A stretch of DNA of 64,000 bases from Gerris lacustris (GCA_951217055.1 OX578277.1:66248388-66312387), one strand, 5' to 3'. Shown: positions 24,901 to 39,900, counted from the first letter of the stretch. Notes: generated by a model not told the origin, from the letters alone. Numbers and translations are program-made.

Positions 24901-27900
24901 AGAAATCTTCAAAAACAATTTTTTTTTGTGGTTTTTTGCTTATAACTTGCAAAGCAATCTATTCACACAAAAAGTGGTCCAGTAGTAAAATATAGATGAG
25001 AAAATAACCTTCAATTTATGTCTATAACATTTTTTTGTACGTCATATGGTTTTCACTGAAATGGGAGTTGAAATATCGGGAAAATCGGTAATTTATGAAA
25101 AAAACCAGTTATGCACCATGATTTAACGAGCCAATTTTCAAAGAAATCTACGTATTATTGGCTTATGATAATATACAAAAATTTTTGTTTAGAATTTGGA
25201 TGTGTGTTAAAAATAATTTGGTACACAGGGGTACGGGGTACAAAAGTCAAAATAGTATATACCCTTCAAGATGCATGTCATTGGAAAGCTCTTCAGGAGT
25301 ACATTAATTGTTGTTATGTACACTTTTGTCATATTTTTATATAAGAGGGGGTTAAAATGGAAAAAACATATTTTTATGCTATTATTGCGGTTTTTTTTCG
25401 ATTTTATCCGTCTCTCATATGAAAATATGACAAAATTGTACATAACAACAACTACTGTACTCTTAAAGAGCTTTCCAATGACATCCATCTTGAAGGGTAC
25501 ATACTATTTTGTCTTTTGTACCCCCGTACCTCTGTGTACCAAATTATTTTTAACACACATCCAAATTCTAAACCAAAATTTTCGTATTTTATCATAAGCC
25601 AATAATACGTAGATTTCTTTGAAAATTGGCTCGTTAAATCACTAGTCTTTTTCATAAATTACTGATTTTCCCGATATTTCAACTCCCATTTCCGTGAAAA
25701 CCATATGACGAACAAAAAAATGTTATAGACATAAATTGAAGGTTATTTTCTCATCTATATTTTACTACTGGACCACTTTTTGCGTGATTAGATTGCTTTG
25801 CAAGTTATAAGCGGAAAAAAAAAAAAAATGTTTTTGACGATTTCTCATATTTGCGGGGGGATATGTTGTTAGACAACTTCAGATTCGTGTTCAGCACCCC
25901 CAAAAACATAAAATAAACCACTAAAATCAATTACACCAGAACTTTCCACTTCAAGCCCATTTTTAAGTTTTTGGTAGTATTCATACTACGGAAAGTTAAG
26001 TTACGGAAGTTTTTAAAAATGAATTTCTAATTGATTGTACAAGGTACAGGTACCAATTGGGTACTTTATAATTATAAGCGATAATTCTCGGTTTATTTCT
26101 ACTGTCGTAAATGCCGACTCCGAGTCTCGGCGCTCGAGTCTATTTTTCTCTGTCTATCTCCCATTGTTAATAATAATTATAATTTGATTTAAATGAAACA
26201 TTTTTATTGTTTATATAACAATAACAAATATAATTCACAAGAATATTTAAAGAGATCAAATAAAGATTTTTATAGATTGATGTTTATTTAATGAAATAAT
26301 ACAATATATTATTTATTTAAATAAAAATGTAAATATTTAATAAAATGAAAAATAAAATTACTTTAATATTATTAACTAAATAAAATAATATAAATATAAT
26401 AATGTAATGTACATAAAATATACACTTAAAATAAATACATATTATTATTATTAATTTTATTGCTATTTTTTTTTTTTTTTTTTTTTTTCTTTGCAGTTTT
26501 AGTCCCGTTCAATTATCCGTTTTATTGCTATTATTATTTTGTAGAAAAAAAACCTAATAAATAAATGCTTATTTGTAAGGTTTACCAGACGGAATTTGTC
26601 ATTTTAATAAGATTTTTTACATTTACACATTTTTCTATGTTTTTTCAATAAAACCCGGGTTTTATTAAAGAACCCAGGTGGGTTGGGCTTTTTCCATATA
26701 ACCCGGGTTTTTTCCAACCCTGCAGGGTGCTAAATGAGGCGAGTACAGTGCGTGTTCGAGCACTGGAGTGCCTCTAGCGGCTAAATAATGCTTCACAGAC
26801 AGCACATTATGGGCAGGTGCGTTGTCCTGGTGCAAGATCCACGACTTGTTTTTTTGGGACCAACTTCGCACAGACTTTCTTCATGTTCAATTCGTCAAGT
26901 AAAATTTTTCTGATAGTTTCTTTATCGGCTTTAACAGTCTCAGCAATCATCCGAAAGCTCATACAACGATCTCCACGCACAATTTCATTGATTTTGGTCA
27001 CTGTTTTCAAAGTTGAAACAGAGACAGGTCGAGCTGAACGTTAGTCATCTTCGGTGCTCTCTCGGCCTTCAGAAAACTGTTTACACCATTCGAAAACACG
27101 GGCACGAGATAGAGAATTCTCACCATGGGCCTCTTTCAACAACTTATAGCACTCAGTCGGAAATTTTTTTAATTTAACGAGAAATTTCACATTGATCCGT
27201 TGTTCGTGTTTTTTCGTCACACATTATTATCGGCACGAGAAAAAAACATGTTTGTTTCTAACCTCTATAGAAAAAATAGTACTATAGCGACAAACACGTG
27301 TTTTCGTACTGGAATAGTAGTCACTTCCAGCTATCCAACGCTGTATTCGTTTCCACCCCGACCCCTCTAGGACGCCTTCTGAGCGCGGAGTCTCGTTATT
27401 TAATAACCAGACCTCGTATACTTAAAATTAAAATAAAATTCCATTTTCAGGACTCAAATTATAGCTATTTTACTATTAGATTTTTTTTAAACTTATATAA
27501 ATCTCACAAGAATAGACCATAATTTCTCACCCTGGTAAAGACTTTCCTAATGGGCAGTACTCCTACTCTAGAGTAGGAATACAATAAATAAATAATAATG
27601 CAAACTTTTTATATAAATATTTATTGGTTGGTTTATAATACTGTAAATAATATTGAATTCAATGATTTTATTTTATACCCCAGACAACATTTAATTATAA
27701 TCTCATATTTGAAAGTTCATTTATATTTTGACAAGAAATTGTATTACATATCTCATTTTATAAATTATGCTTATTATGTAAAATCTATAATTACTCTTTA
27801 ATCTTTAAATGCATTTTTTTTTTTTTTATTCTATGGGAATTTAGTTTGATAGTCCTCAAGGTTACAAGTTAACATTTAATTGATAAGTATGTTCTATATT

Positions 27901-30900
27901 TAGGGATGTTATCTAGCATTCTTTAATTATTTACAGGGGAATTCTTTTTATTTGAATTGATTTTGCAATTGGTTATTATTCTAGAGGGTTATCTCATAAA
28001 TATTTAAATAATTGCAAAGAGAAGTGTATGCTTGCTTATATGTTTCGACTTATCATTAGATTTCTTCAAACTCTATGAAATATAGGTTTTTTTATATTTA
28101 AAAAAATAATTATCACCAAGGCGACAAAACCTCTTGAAAAATAAAAATAAATAAAACTAAACATGCATGTAAATGATATCTATCATGTAAGAATTGTGTC
28201 CTTAATATTTAGTACTGACTATTTGAAAATAACTTATTTATTTGATAAGATAAATATATATAGTCCCCAGGCCACCATAAGAAGTGAGTCGCTGATTGAT
28301 AAAGTTTTCTCACCTTATGAAATCGCTTATGTATGCCGTGTCCACCGATGAATTGGGTATATGGCAACTGGGCGCTGGGCCATTTATTTTTTGTTGACAT
28401 GCCAAACTTGCCCTTCTGCGGAAACATTGAAAAGATATAGATAAAGTTTTGATTTTCACAGGGTCGTTTAATTAAATTATTTCAAAAACAGTGGTAAAGG
28501 TGGCCACCGTTACGCGTGGGCCGTTTTCTTTTCAACGTCCCCGCAGAGCGATATGTTTGGGGCGGTGGCCACCCCAAACGGCCCACTCTTATCGGTGGCC
28601 ACCTTTACCACTGCTTTAGAAATAATTTAATTAAACAATACTGTGAAAATCAAAACTTTATCTATCTCTTTTCAATGTTCCCGCAGAAGGGCATGTTTGG
28701 CATGTCAACAAAAAATAAATGGCCCAGCGCCCAGTTGCCATATACCCAATTCATCGGTGGACATGGCATAAAAAGGCGATTCCATAAGGTAAGAAAACTT
28801 TATCAATCAGCGACTCACTTCTTATGGTGGCCTGTGGACTAATACTATTCTTAATATTATTATTTTCTTTTATAATTAAAACATAAGATTTCTACATGCT
28901 CTGTCAGAATCGTATTATTTAATTTTAAGTTTTCTAAGGCCTCTCATATCTCATTTAAGCTAATTTTGTCAATCTTCATTATGAATTACTCTGAACTAAT
29001 AAAATTAAATATCATTTGTAAAAGATGTATTTTGGTGTAATATTGAGACGTTTTGACCCTTTTGGAAGGTCATCTTCTGTCATATTTTTATTCTAAAATA
29101 AACATATAAGAATTAATATAAATTTTTTAGTTGCTCATGGGTGTCTAACTTTGGGATGTGATACTAAAGTTAATTTGGAGTATAAAAATTAATTATTACA
29201 CCCTTAATAATTATGAGATTAATCAGGGACTTCACAATGACTGTAGTATTACTGGTACCGTAACTGGTACTACACGGGCACTATGACTGAGCTACTATAT
29301 ACTAGAGCTACTTAAAAGAAAAAGGAAAAAAAAATAACCCAAGGTTTGCATTTTTAGGGCACTTCCCATTCCCCAACCCTATCTCAACTGACAGTAGGAC
29401 ATGTTTTTTTTTAATTTCATCACTATTTCGGATACTTTAAGTTGCAATGTTTTAAATTTAATAGTATCGTTTTGAAGCTTAGTAAATGCGCCAACTTTTA
29501 GGAGATTTGCACCCATAGCTATCTAATACAATACAGTAGTTATACGAGCTCTAACATTTTATTTTTTTTATTTTCAAGTTCTAACATATATATATTGTTA
29601 CAATATATATATATATATTATACAACACTTTTATATAGAGAATCCGTGGGACATAAAAAACATTCGTTGTATAGAGATTTTCTCTGTACAGAAGTTCGTT
29701 ATTAGGAGGTCTGACTGTATATAAAGGGACTGTTAAACATTGTAAATTAATTCTTATGTTTATTTTAGAATAAAGATATGAAAGAAAATGACCTTCCAAA
29801 TAGGTCTAACGTGTCTCATTATGAAAATAAGTTAAACTTTTACAATTATTACACCTAAACATCCATCTTTTACAAATTATCTCAATAAGAAAGGTGTTAA
29901 TATCAACTTATTTATAATTAAATATTATTTAATTAAAATAATATATGTACGTGTGTGTGTGTGTGTATATATATATACACTTGTGGGTTCTGTCCCTAGT
30001 ATATAAGGTAGACTGGCCACTGCTGGGCGGAAGGGGTACTATGCATGCATTTTTATAATAGAAAATATGATAAATTTTACTCTTATTTCGTAGAGACAGG
30101 GAGTATTTCTTAGTGTGGTGGTCAATATCAATTTTATTTAGTCCTACGATTTAATATTATCATTTTTTATGTTTAGCCTTTAAGTTCCAAGAGAATCTGC
30201 TGAAGACAATGGTTCAAATTGAAAATACTTTCATCGAACTTGCAGAGTCTTGTTCTAGGAGTGTACTTATAATCTGTGATAGGGGAGCTATGGATGCTTC
30301 AGCATGTAAGTGTTTTTTTTTTTTGTTTTTTTTTTGTCTTGCAATTTTTTAATTTCCAAACTCGTGTAATAGTACATTACGAGTCGAGTGCGGAAAGTAG
30401 CATTTTGCATGCGAGTGTGGAGTTTGCACCCGAGCAACAGCGAGGGTAGTAAAACCACACGAGCAATGCAAAATGCCTTTTTCGCTCGAGTTGCGTACCA
30501 AACTTTATCTACGATTGTTAGATTTAAATAATAAATACAGAAAAAAATAAACTTGCTGTATGTAAGTTTGTATCTCTCTCTCTTGATATAGATGGCATTA
30601 ATTCTTGAGTTGTATTTATTGCCGAATTAATTATTTCTGGAGGAGTATTATTCTCCACATTTTCGTCAAAGTCACTTGATTCACTCATTGTTTTTCACTA
30701 AAAACTCGATATAAACCGTTACTTTAATAAAAAAAAAAAAACAGCAAATTAGTTTTGTTAAATGGAAACAAACTTGCTAATCGTGCGTAAAGCTGAAGAA
30801 TTCCTCTTCTTTACTGCGCTAGTGTGGTAAAGAAGAGGAATTGTTGAGAACTATGAGACGCGCATGCGCAATGAATACAAGTACGTAAATAATCACTTTC

Positions 30901-33900
30901 TACGCATCTAAACAAAGATATAATGTTTATATTTCGTATCAATCGTAGATAAACACCTTTTTTATTATCCCTTGTAACAGCATTTGATAAATACATTATC
31001 TTTGAGTGATGGGTTTCAATAGGTTTGTTCCAACAGCCAATTCCAGAACGGTTCTAGAACCAGTTCAGGATTTTTTAATGCGCATGCGTCTATGAGGACT
31101 GGTTCAGAACTGATTCAAAAAGAGGAGCCTGTAGGAACGATTTTAGAACTCTTTCAGAACTGCAACCTTCATGTTACCTCTCTTTATCTTGTTTTTATTT
31201 TCCTCTTCGTATCTCTCCACTTGTTTTGTTTGTGTTCACTCAGAAATGGATTATGGATTACTTACGTGAACATATTCTATTGTTAAACTCAACAAAGTTT
31301 ATAAGAATGCACATTAGGGCAAATCGTTTAAGTTACAAATTTATCACACTGTCATTTCTGAATGATTATATTATATTTCGCTCTCACATTTGGGATTCGT
31401 CAGGCTCGTAACAATCCTCTCTTTTAGTTTCATTTGCCTATTAAAAAATTTGTTTGTATGTAATGTAATCATATAAAAAGTACCGGTGTGGAAATCCTAC
31501 ACATGACTTCCATGAAATGTTGTGGAGTCAATACGCGATCAAGAGAGAACTCAGTATTTACACACATTTTGATGGTAGTAAAATCATTAAAATGCCCTTA
31601 TCTCCAAAACCGTTTGTGCCCAAAAAGTATAGGTACAATCTACCAAATAGGACCCATAATATATGTCCCAAACAAAATAGAAATCAAATAATGTCTACTG
31701 AAGTTATCGTCGACAGACCTATTTCGTGCTTAAGTGACTACAGCTCCGAAATGTCGTGAGCTACGATGCTTGGGTTTGACGCCATCAGTTGTCCGACAAA
31801 AGTTGTAAAAAATGCCGCAGACCGCATCTCAATACGATATATCTTGAAGCGATATGTTATTAAAGGTTTAGTTACATACGAACGTACATACACAGACTAT
31901 ACATAAATACACAGTTTATTAAAAATAAACCCTCATATAAGAAAAGGTCAACCATACATTAAGAAATATTTACAAATAAAGGGTTCAAAACTACAAAAAA
32001 GAAAATTATAAGAACAATTTATCTGGTTTTTTTTCTTGACTGTAAATCATCGACGGATGTACAGACAAAAAGATCGGAGGTAATTCTTATAAAGGACTCA
32101 AAGTCGCTATGAGAAATTTTAATTATCAAGAGGAATAAATAATATAAAATATAAATTATATTTTATTATTCCAATGTACTACCATGATAAAATATAACAC
32201 GTAAAGAAGAAAGAAGTAGTATAATATATTAACTGTGGAGAGAGAAACAAAACACGCTAGGAAACAGAAATATCAATAAAAGAAACGAAAACAAATGTTA
32301 GGTTATAGTTGAACAGTAGTAGTAGTGTAACCTACACGCCTCTGTATATTAGTATTAGTAGTTCTGGTCGAGTTCCTGCTTCAGTCCGGGAACTGTTTTC
32401 ACGGTTCTAGGACTGTCCCAGAACCGTTCGTATTTCTGTTGGAACACGTGACTAAAAGTTCCAGAACCATCCGAGAAGCGTGTAGGAACGGTCTTTCGAT
32501 ACTGCGCATGCTCCCGGCAGTTCTAGAACCGTCCGAGGCTCTGTTGGAACAAACCTAATGGTTCGTCCATTCATCTTGAAGTTCTAGGTTCTAGGTAAAT
32601 ACTAAAAATGTAACATAACTCAGATGTGTAAGGACTTCCCTTGATGCAAATTCCAAACACCCACATTGATTTGAGTTTGATTTCTAGGGAAATGTGACAA
32701 ACTAATAATCACATTGATACGTATTTTTTTAAATCTTTGATCCGACTTAAATCCTAAAAAGGGAGATAAAATAATATTTATTAATGAAATCAGGTTCAAC
32801 TGTGAAAAAGATAAGGCATGTGTCATAATTTATTATTTCGTTACCTATTATATTTATTTTAGTCATACCCAAAGAAAAATGGGAGAAACTAATGGCAATA
32901 ACAGGATGGAATTCAGTAGAATTGAGGGATAATCGTTACAATCACATAATCCATTTGGTGACTGCTGCAAATGGTGCTGAAGACTTCTATACTACAGAGG
33001 TATGTCCAAAAATCTTTTATATCATTACAAGACTAAAAAGTTGTTGCCCCATTCAACCAAGGTTGTTTAAAATCCCTTCTTACTTGAAAAGTTCATTTTT
33101 GAATCTAGGCTCAGCATAACTTATGGAGCCAACTGTTAGGGGGTTAATAGAGATTAAAAATAATTGACCCATTCTTTAGCTCTTGTATTTTTCCTGAGTG
33201 TAAATGATTTGCACAGTTGTTTTTAGTTTTTGTAATATGCCAGAAATCTTGATTTGTTTTTGTGATGTTAAGACTGCCACTCAGCAGTCTCTTTTGGTCT
33301 ATATCATGATTTCTATTGGCTACTTTGTATACCACATCAGTAAGGCTTTGTTATGTAAAACAACTAGGTTGGTTATTCAAATAATACTCCAAATCAAAGT
33401 GGTCACTTTTTTTTTTTTTTTTTTTTTTAAATGCCTATTGTCAAGCTATGTCTCGCAGACAAACTTAGTTGTCCACATATTCTTAAAAGGCACTAAAAGA
33501 TTAACTTGTACACAAAATTCTTGCTTGAATTTAGTCCGACACTTTTTTGCACACTATCTTCTGGACTATATTTTATTGCTACAAATTGACTAATAATTTT
33601 TGTTTGATCTCCAAGATTTATTGAACCAACTTCAACATCTTTTTAGAGTTCCGTTGGTAAAACCAAAAAAAAGAAACCCTTATAGTTACGTTCCTGTGTC
33701 TGTCTGTCACTCTGTAGGGTTCCAATAACTTTTGAACCAAAAGAGATAAAAACATGAAACTTTCCAGTATTAAAGATCGTTTTGACGCGCACACAGAAAA
33801 AATATAGAGAACTCACAATTATCAGCTGTTCAAATTCAAAATGGCGGATAATTCACGTCGCGCGAAATAAATATTTTTTAAATTATGAGTGGGGTATCTA

Positions 33901-36900
33901 ATGAAAGGTATTGAAGAGTAGATTACAAATAGATATACCACTTAGGGAAAGTGCTTAATTTTCGGCGCCATCTTTCAAAAAAACATCGAAATTTTGCGTG
34001 CCCCCCCCCCTTAAAATCGTATTTACGCTCTTACTAAAAATCCAAGATGGCGGATAATTCATGTCATTCGAAAAAAAATATATTTTTAAAATTTTGTGTG
34101 GGGTATCAAATGAAAAGTATTGAAGAGTAGATTACAAATATATATATATACCATTTAGGGAAAGTATTTAAATAATTAAGTGGTATAAATAAGTATTTTA
34201 AATAATTTTTTTAAATTTTATTTTTTTGTATTTATAAATCGAAAAATACAAAAATACAAATGTCCCCCCACCAACTACCCTATAACGGCTATTCTAAAAA
34301 TTTAGAAATAATTCACGCTTATACCCTATGGTGGACCGATTAATATTTCCGGAAAAAATGTATGTACCTTTTCGTTATTACCGATAAAAAAACATTGTGA
34401 CCCCCCGGGGGATTGAACCAGGAACCTCTTCCTCAGTAACACATGAAAATTGTTAAATTTTCTTCTGTTACTAGAAGTATAAAAGTATGCCAAGTGGCCT
34501 GCTGGACCATAGGAAAAATTAGAATATCAATTTTAACTGATTTACTGGGAATCCAATATGGCGTATTATTCCCACCACTTTTTTTTTTTTTAATATATAT
34601 TTGTGTAGGGTAACAAATTAAAGGTATTAAAGAGTAGATTACAAAAATGTATATCACGTGTTAATTATTTAATTTCCACGCCTTTTACCAAAATGTAACT
34701 AAATATAACTAGTTCTATGTTAAGAATACCAACGAAACCCTTTTTACGTGAGACTTCACGAACAACCATTTTTTTTACTGCAAGGATCAATAATATTTGC
34801 AGAGCTTGCCTCTTTATCCCTTAACGTTGAAGCTCTTGGAGAGAAGAAATTGTGTAAAGTCGAGAAGTAATTGTGTGTTGTCATAGTTAGCTCTATGACA
34901 TATACCCCTTCTTACCTGAAGACGGTTACTGAAGTCGTCTATACTCTAATTTATTAAATAATATTACCTTAAGGCCATATACATTACATTTTAGTGTTCA
35001 TGAATTATTTTACTATCCCTGAACCAATAGTCTTGAAGACAAGCATTCACTGACATTTTTCGAACACAGGGATATGAATTTAGGTTATTTTTAAGATAAT
35101 TAACTGATCCTAATGAGCATTAAACTTGGAGCTCGATGTGACATTTGTGGGTGTTCGCCGATTACCTCCAGTTTCAATAAGTAATTATATTACTTACATA
35201 TTTCCTAATGTTATTAGAATATATAGCACAGTATTTATTGGATTATATTCATATGCACAGTTTTTTTTTTTGTTACTTTGAAATAAAATTCTGTATTTTA
35301 TAATTATTTTATTTGTCCAGGATCACACTTGTAGAAGTGAAGGTGTTGAGTTAGCTAGAGAACTGGATTACAAAGCTGCAGCCGCTTGGGTCGGACATCC
35401 TTACTTTGATGTAATTGACAATTCGACTGACTTTGAAATGAAAATAAACAGAATGATTGCTGTAAGTAATTTTATTTATTCTTGTTTCCTTTCTGATCTT
35501 AATTATCATTTCTTCTTTTAATTCATTTACACATTTTATGGTCATTGTGGTATTTGTTTTAAGTGTGTATGTCAGAAGATGGGTATGGATACGGGAGATC
35601 GTTTGCTAACCAACTCTCGCAAGAGGAAATTCTTAGTCAAATCTCTACCTGATATCCACCTGTTTCCTGATTTCCAAGACTTTGATGTTGTTCATAATTA
35701 TCTTGTTACGGGTCACCCTTACCTCCAGGCAAGACTTCGGAAAAGAGGACAGAAAGGTTTGTGCGGTTAAATCAATTCACATATTAATAAGATATGATCA
35801 ACCTACCAGAATTATCAGTAAAATTAGTTATGATAATATAGACTGGACTTTTTTTTTATTATAATCTAAAACTAAAATTATTTTTCAATGTGTATTTTTG
35901 TCTTTGGTAATATCCTAAAATTTAAAGTGATGCATTTTTATTTAGTTTTAATGTTGATATTCTAATTAATTATCAGAAAATGATTAGTTACTATACAAAT
36001 TAATTATGACATTGTACTTCTTATATGTGTTTCAATCTTCTCCGAAAAGTTCAAGATACAAAAAAATAGCTAATATATTTATCATTTCTGTCTCTATTGC
36101 TTAACAGGTCATCACAGTTACACATATACTATCAGGAAGAAGGTACAAGGTCAGATTGTTGAAGTGAAAACTCGCCTCACATACAGAGATTATATGAACA
36201 TGCTAGGTCAGAAGGATGGTTCACACTTCACAATTTACAAGATGAGACGTTGCTTCCTCTATAACAATCAGTATTTCCAGCTTGATGTGTACAAGCAGCC
36301 TTGCCATCCCAGGTAATTTTAAAATATGGTTTTGCTTAAAGTTTAACTTTACTAGTTTTACAATTAGTTTTTACTTAACTGCCAACTCAGATTGGCTAAC
36401 CTATATGGAGGAAATAATAAAGCCACTAGACCTGGAGGAGGCACTTCGCCAATGATATTTTTGTTTGCCTAGTTGGCCCTCCCTTCTAAACGCCTAAATC
36501 TCCCCATTGTTACGATTTTTCCCACCCTGTCAGAGTAAACTTTACAGTCTTCGCCAAATGAGTTTTAGTGCGTTGTCAGAGTGGGAAAGCAAATTAAAGC
36601 TCAGTATTTTAAAATCCTGAGCTCTCATTGGCTCTAATTTACGAAGAATGCAATTGAAAGACCAGTAGTATAACTAGGGTAATAATACTGTAAATATTTT
36701 TTTTATCCTCCAGAAAAATATTTGCACCTTCCTCATCTATGCTTGTTATGACAAAATCATGAATGATTTTTTTACAGGTTTAGTGGTTTATGTATTGCAA
36801 TATCAAGTTAGTTGTTTAACTGTATAAAATCTATACTTTACCGAAAATAATTCAAATACTGAATAATAATTTTTATTTGTTAAGATGTAAAGGTTTGGTG

Positions 36901-39900
36901 CTATTGGAGACATACAGTGCCCTTGGGGATCGTCAGCTTGAGAACTGTCTTCCTTCGTTCCTTAACATTCAGAGGGAAGTGACTGGTGATCCCAACTTCT
37001 CCATGTTCAACCTCTCACTTCGTGAAGAATGGAATAAGACAACAAAATTCTGCAGTCATCTCAACGGTTCGTTCTGTTCTCTTTGCTTACAAAACAACGA
37101 CACACAATAAAATACAAATGTTGAAGGGTTCGATTCTGTTGAAGTCTTTTGGTTTCGTAAGTTATTTTGTGTTTTTTTATTTGTTTTCTTTTAATTATTT
37201 ATTTTTCTTATTCTATTTTCTTTGCATGTATCTTTTCCCTGCATGTTATTGAGAAAGTTTACACTTGAAAAGTTTTGAGCTGATTGGTTAATAGCTAACA
37301 TTGTTTGTATTTTTTACAGGATTAAATTGTTTCCCTGTATCAAGAGAAGATGATTTGATATGATATTTATTTAAAAAAAATATATGTAACATGTAGTTTA
37401 TAATGTTAGTTTTTTTAATCATGACATACGGCCTTCTTTTGTTAAGCCACATTGTTAGTTTGTTCAAATGCCTGATTCAGCTTCACATTTTAAGGCTCAG
37501 TAATACCAACTTCAATCCTTTTTTTAGCTTTCCTCTTTAACTTGAAATATTTTTGCTTACAAAAATACTGTACAATTTTGACACTCATCATAACATATGA
37601 CATATACCATCACATTATGGTGGCACTCTTGCACAAGGCTGAGCATTAACATTTATTTATAATCCATGCATTAAAGCAATTCTGTCTTGAACTGAATGAA
37701 TTTGCTAGCTGGTGCAACTGAGCCTGTATGATGTAAAGTGATCTTCTTCTTGTTTTATAATTAAAGATGACTCATGTTTGCTCCCCTCTCTATCAATATA
37801 TTAAAATTATATCATTAATTCTTTTTTCTCTATAAAGATTCTGATATATTAAAGAGAAGTTATATTTGCCTATTTAGTTATCTTTCTAAAAATGAACTTT
37901 TGCTTACAAAGTGAGTTAAAATTAGTTAAACATCTGGTTTGGAATGGTAATGGTTTTGTTAAATATCGCCAGATACCACTATGTATTTATTAGTTGCGTC
38001 AAATGAACAATTAATATTTTTAAGGTTTCTAATTGTGTTAAAGTAAATCTAAATAAATACTAGTGAATCATTTTTCCTGATGCGCAAGGGTTATGGGGGG
38101 GGGGGGGGGGATAGGTTGGAGGAACCGGTAAATATGTCGTATCTGACCCCTTTGTTTTTTTTACTCCGATTTTGATCGTTTTTTTTTTTAAAGTGTTCCC
38201 GTTGAAATTCTAAGAACTTAGGTATCTTTGGTTTTACGAGTTAAGTCAATAGTTTTTTTTAAATATCTCCACTCATGAACATACGAGTAAAGATGTTAAA
38301 AAGAAGATATACGGGTGGAAGAAATCACCTAGAATAGCTAAAAACCTACGATATAGATGCACAAACACTTAAACAAAAAAAATGTTGCATTTTTGTAAGA
38401 AATTAAGTACTTTTTAAACACGTAAAAAGAAAACAAAACATCACTTTCCTTGATATCGAAAGATAACCATTCATGTAGGTAATAAGATAACAAAATCGAT
38501 ATATATATATAGATTTATCTGTAGCTGAGAGAAAACGTTTTCCAGATATCGTCTATGCATATAAAAGTGATAATATCCCTTTGTTTAATTAACTACTAAG
38601 ACAAAGAGATATTCTTTCATCTATATCTATATACAGAAGTGTGATATTCCTTGGTCCCAAAGTACATTGGACTAAATATTCTATAAAAGGAATATATAAA
38701 GATAGCATATTTTTCTTAGTCTAATTTATTATTAATACAAAGGGATATTTGGTCCAATGTACTTTGGGACAAAGGAATATCACTCTGGTGTATATAAAAT
38801 TGATAAATCCCTTAGTCTAATTAACTATGAAAAAGGGATATTATTAAATTATTATACAAAAGTGTGATATTCCTTTGTCCCAAAGTACATTGGATCAAAT
38901 ATTTCTTTGTCTTAATAGTTATTTAGACAAAGGAATGTAAACTCTCCTTTAGTATATTGAAATATTACGTACTTTAGCGCCTTGTTTCCTCTCAGCTATC
39001 GATATATCAATACATCGATTTTGTTGTCGTTCTGACTTTTAACCTACTAAATGTTTATCTTTCGATAGTCAAGATGGCGATGTTTTGTTTTCTTTTTATG
39101 TGTTTAAAAAGTACTTAATTTGTTACAAAAATGGCACCTTTTTTTATGTGACTTTTTGTGTTTAAGTGTTTGCATCTATATCATAGGTTTTTAGCTGTCC
39201 TAGGTGTATTCTCCCACCCGTATATCCCCTCTTTAACATCAATACCTGTATATTTACCCGTATGTTCGTGAGTGGAGATTTTATGTATATTTTTTTTAAA
39301 AAAACTATTGACTTAACTCGTAAAACCAAAGATACCTAAGTTCTTAGAATTTCAACGGGAACACTTTAAAAAAAAAAAAAATAATAATAATAATAAAGTG
39401 GGTAAAATACGACATATTTACCGAGGAACCACCTACATCAAATTTTTTATTTAATACGTTTTGTGTTTTATATAATAAGTTCAGAAAAAGGTAAAAAAAA
39501 CCTAAAGTTTCCCTGCTAACTATGTCCTAAAATAAGCTAGGAATGATCGAAGCAAGTAAATGTTGCCTACTGGGTCATTTTTTACTGGAAAATTCTGTTC
39601 ATTATAATTCAGATTAATTATTTTTCCTTAATGCAATTCAATGTTTTCTATTTTTCTATAACACACCTTATTTGTCAATAATATTTACATTTTATTTATA
39701 TTAAAAAGAAATCTGTAATTTTTTTTTTATCTTTAATTGGTCATTACAGTGTAACTTTCTTCATTTTAATTATGCTATTATGGTTTGGCTGTGATGTTTA
39801 ATTTTTTAATTTTTTATTATTATCTCTTTATCAAATATTTATAAAATAAGGCGAGGTATGAACTCAAGATAAAATTGTTTGATAGCAGTATAATTTGGTT

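Larger units (their letters stand above)
21807..26722. mobile_element. hAT-like element inserted in mariner
   Basis: Ends CAGGGTTGG and CCAACCCTG, with further ACCCGGGT blocks just inside both ends. The 8-bp flanks AGAAGTGC and CAGGGTGC agree at only four positions, so the target duplication is decayed or lost. No transposase of its own was recognised. Most of its length comes from later insertions (22358-24554 and 24785-25960). Confidence 0.6.
21539..27416 (-). mobile_element. mariner transposon, split by later insertions
   Basis: Terminal repeats CGAGGTCTGGCTATTAAATA at the left and TATTTAATAACCAGACCTCG at the right, flanked by TA on both sides (21537-21538, 27417-27418). The transposase is on the minus strand in two parts, 26723-27225 and 21609-21806, separated by a hAT-like insertion. 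Without the insert the element would be about 1 kb, normal for mariner. Confidence 0.85.

Noticed and set aside
25111..25655. Four overlapping open frames of 67-108 residues on both strands
   Set aside because: They are mirror readings of the palindrome at 24785-25960, not separate genes.
33204..33593. 129-residue plus-strand open frame in TTD14 intron 6
   Set aside because: It runs through a poly-T tract (poly-Phe), is rich in F/L/I/C, and has no family signature.
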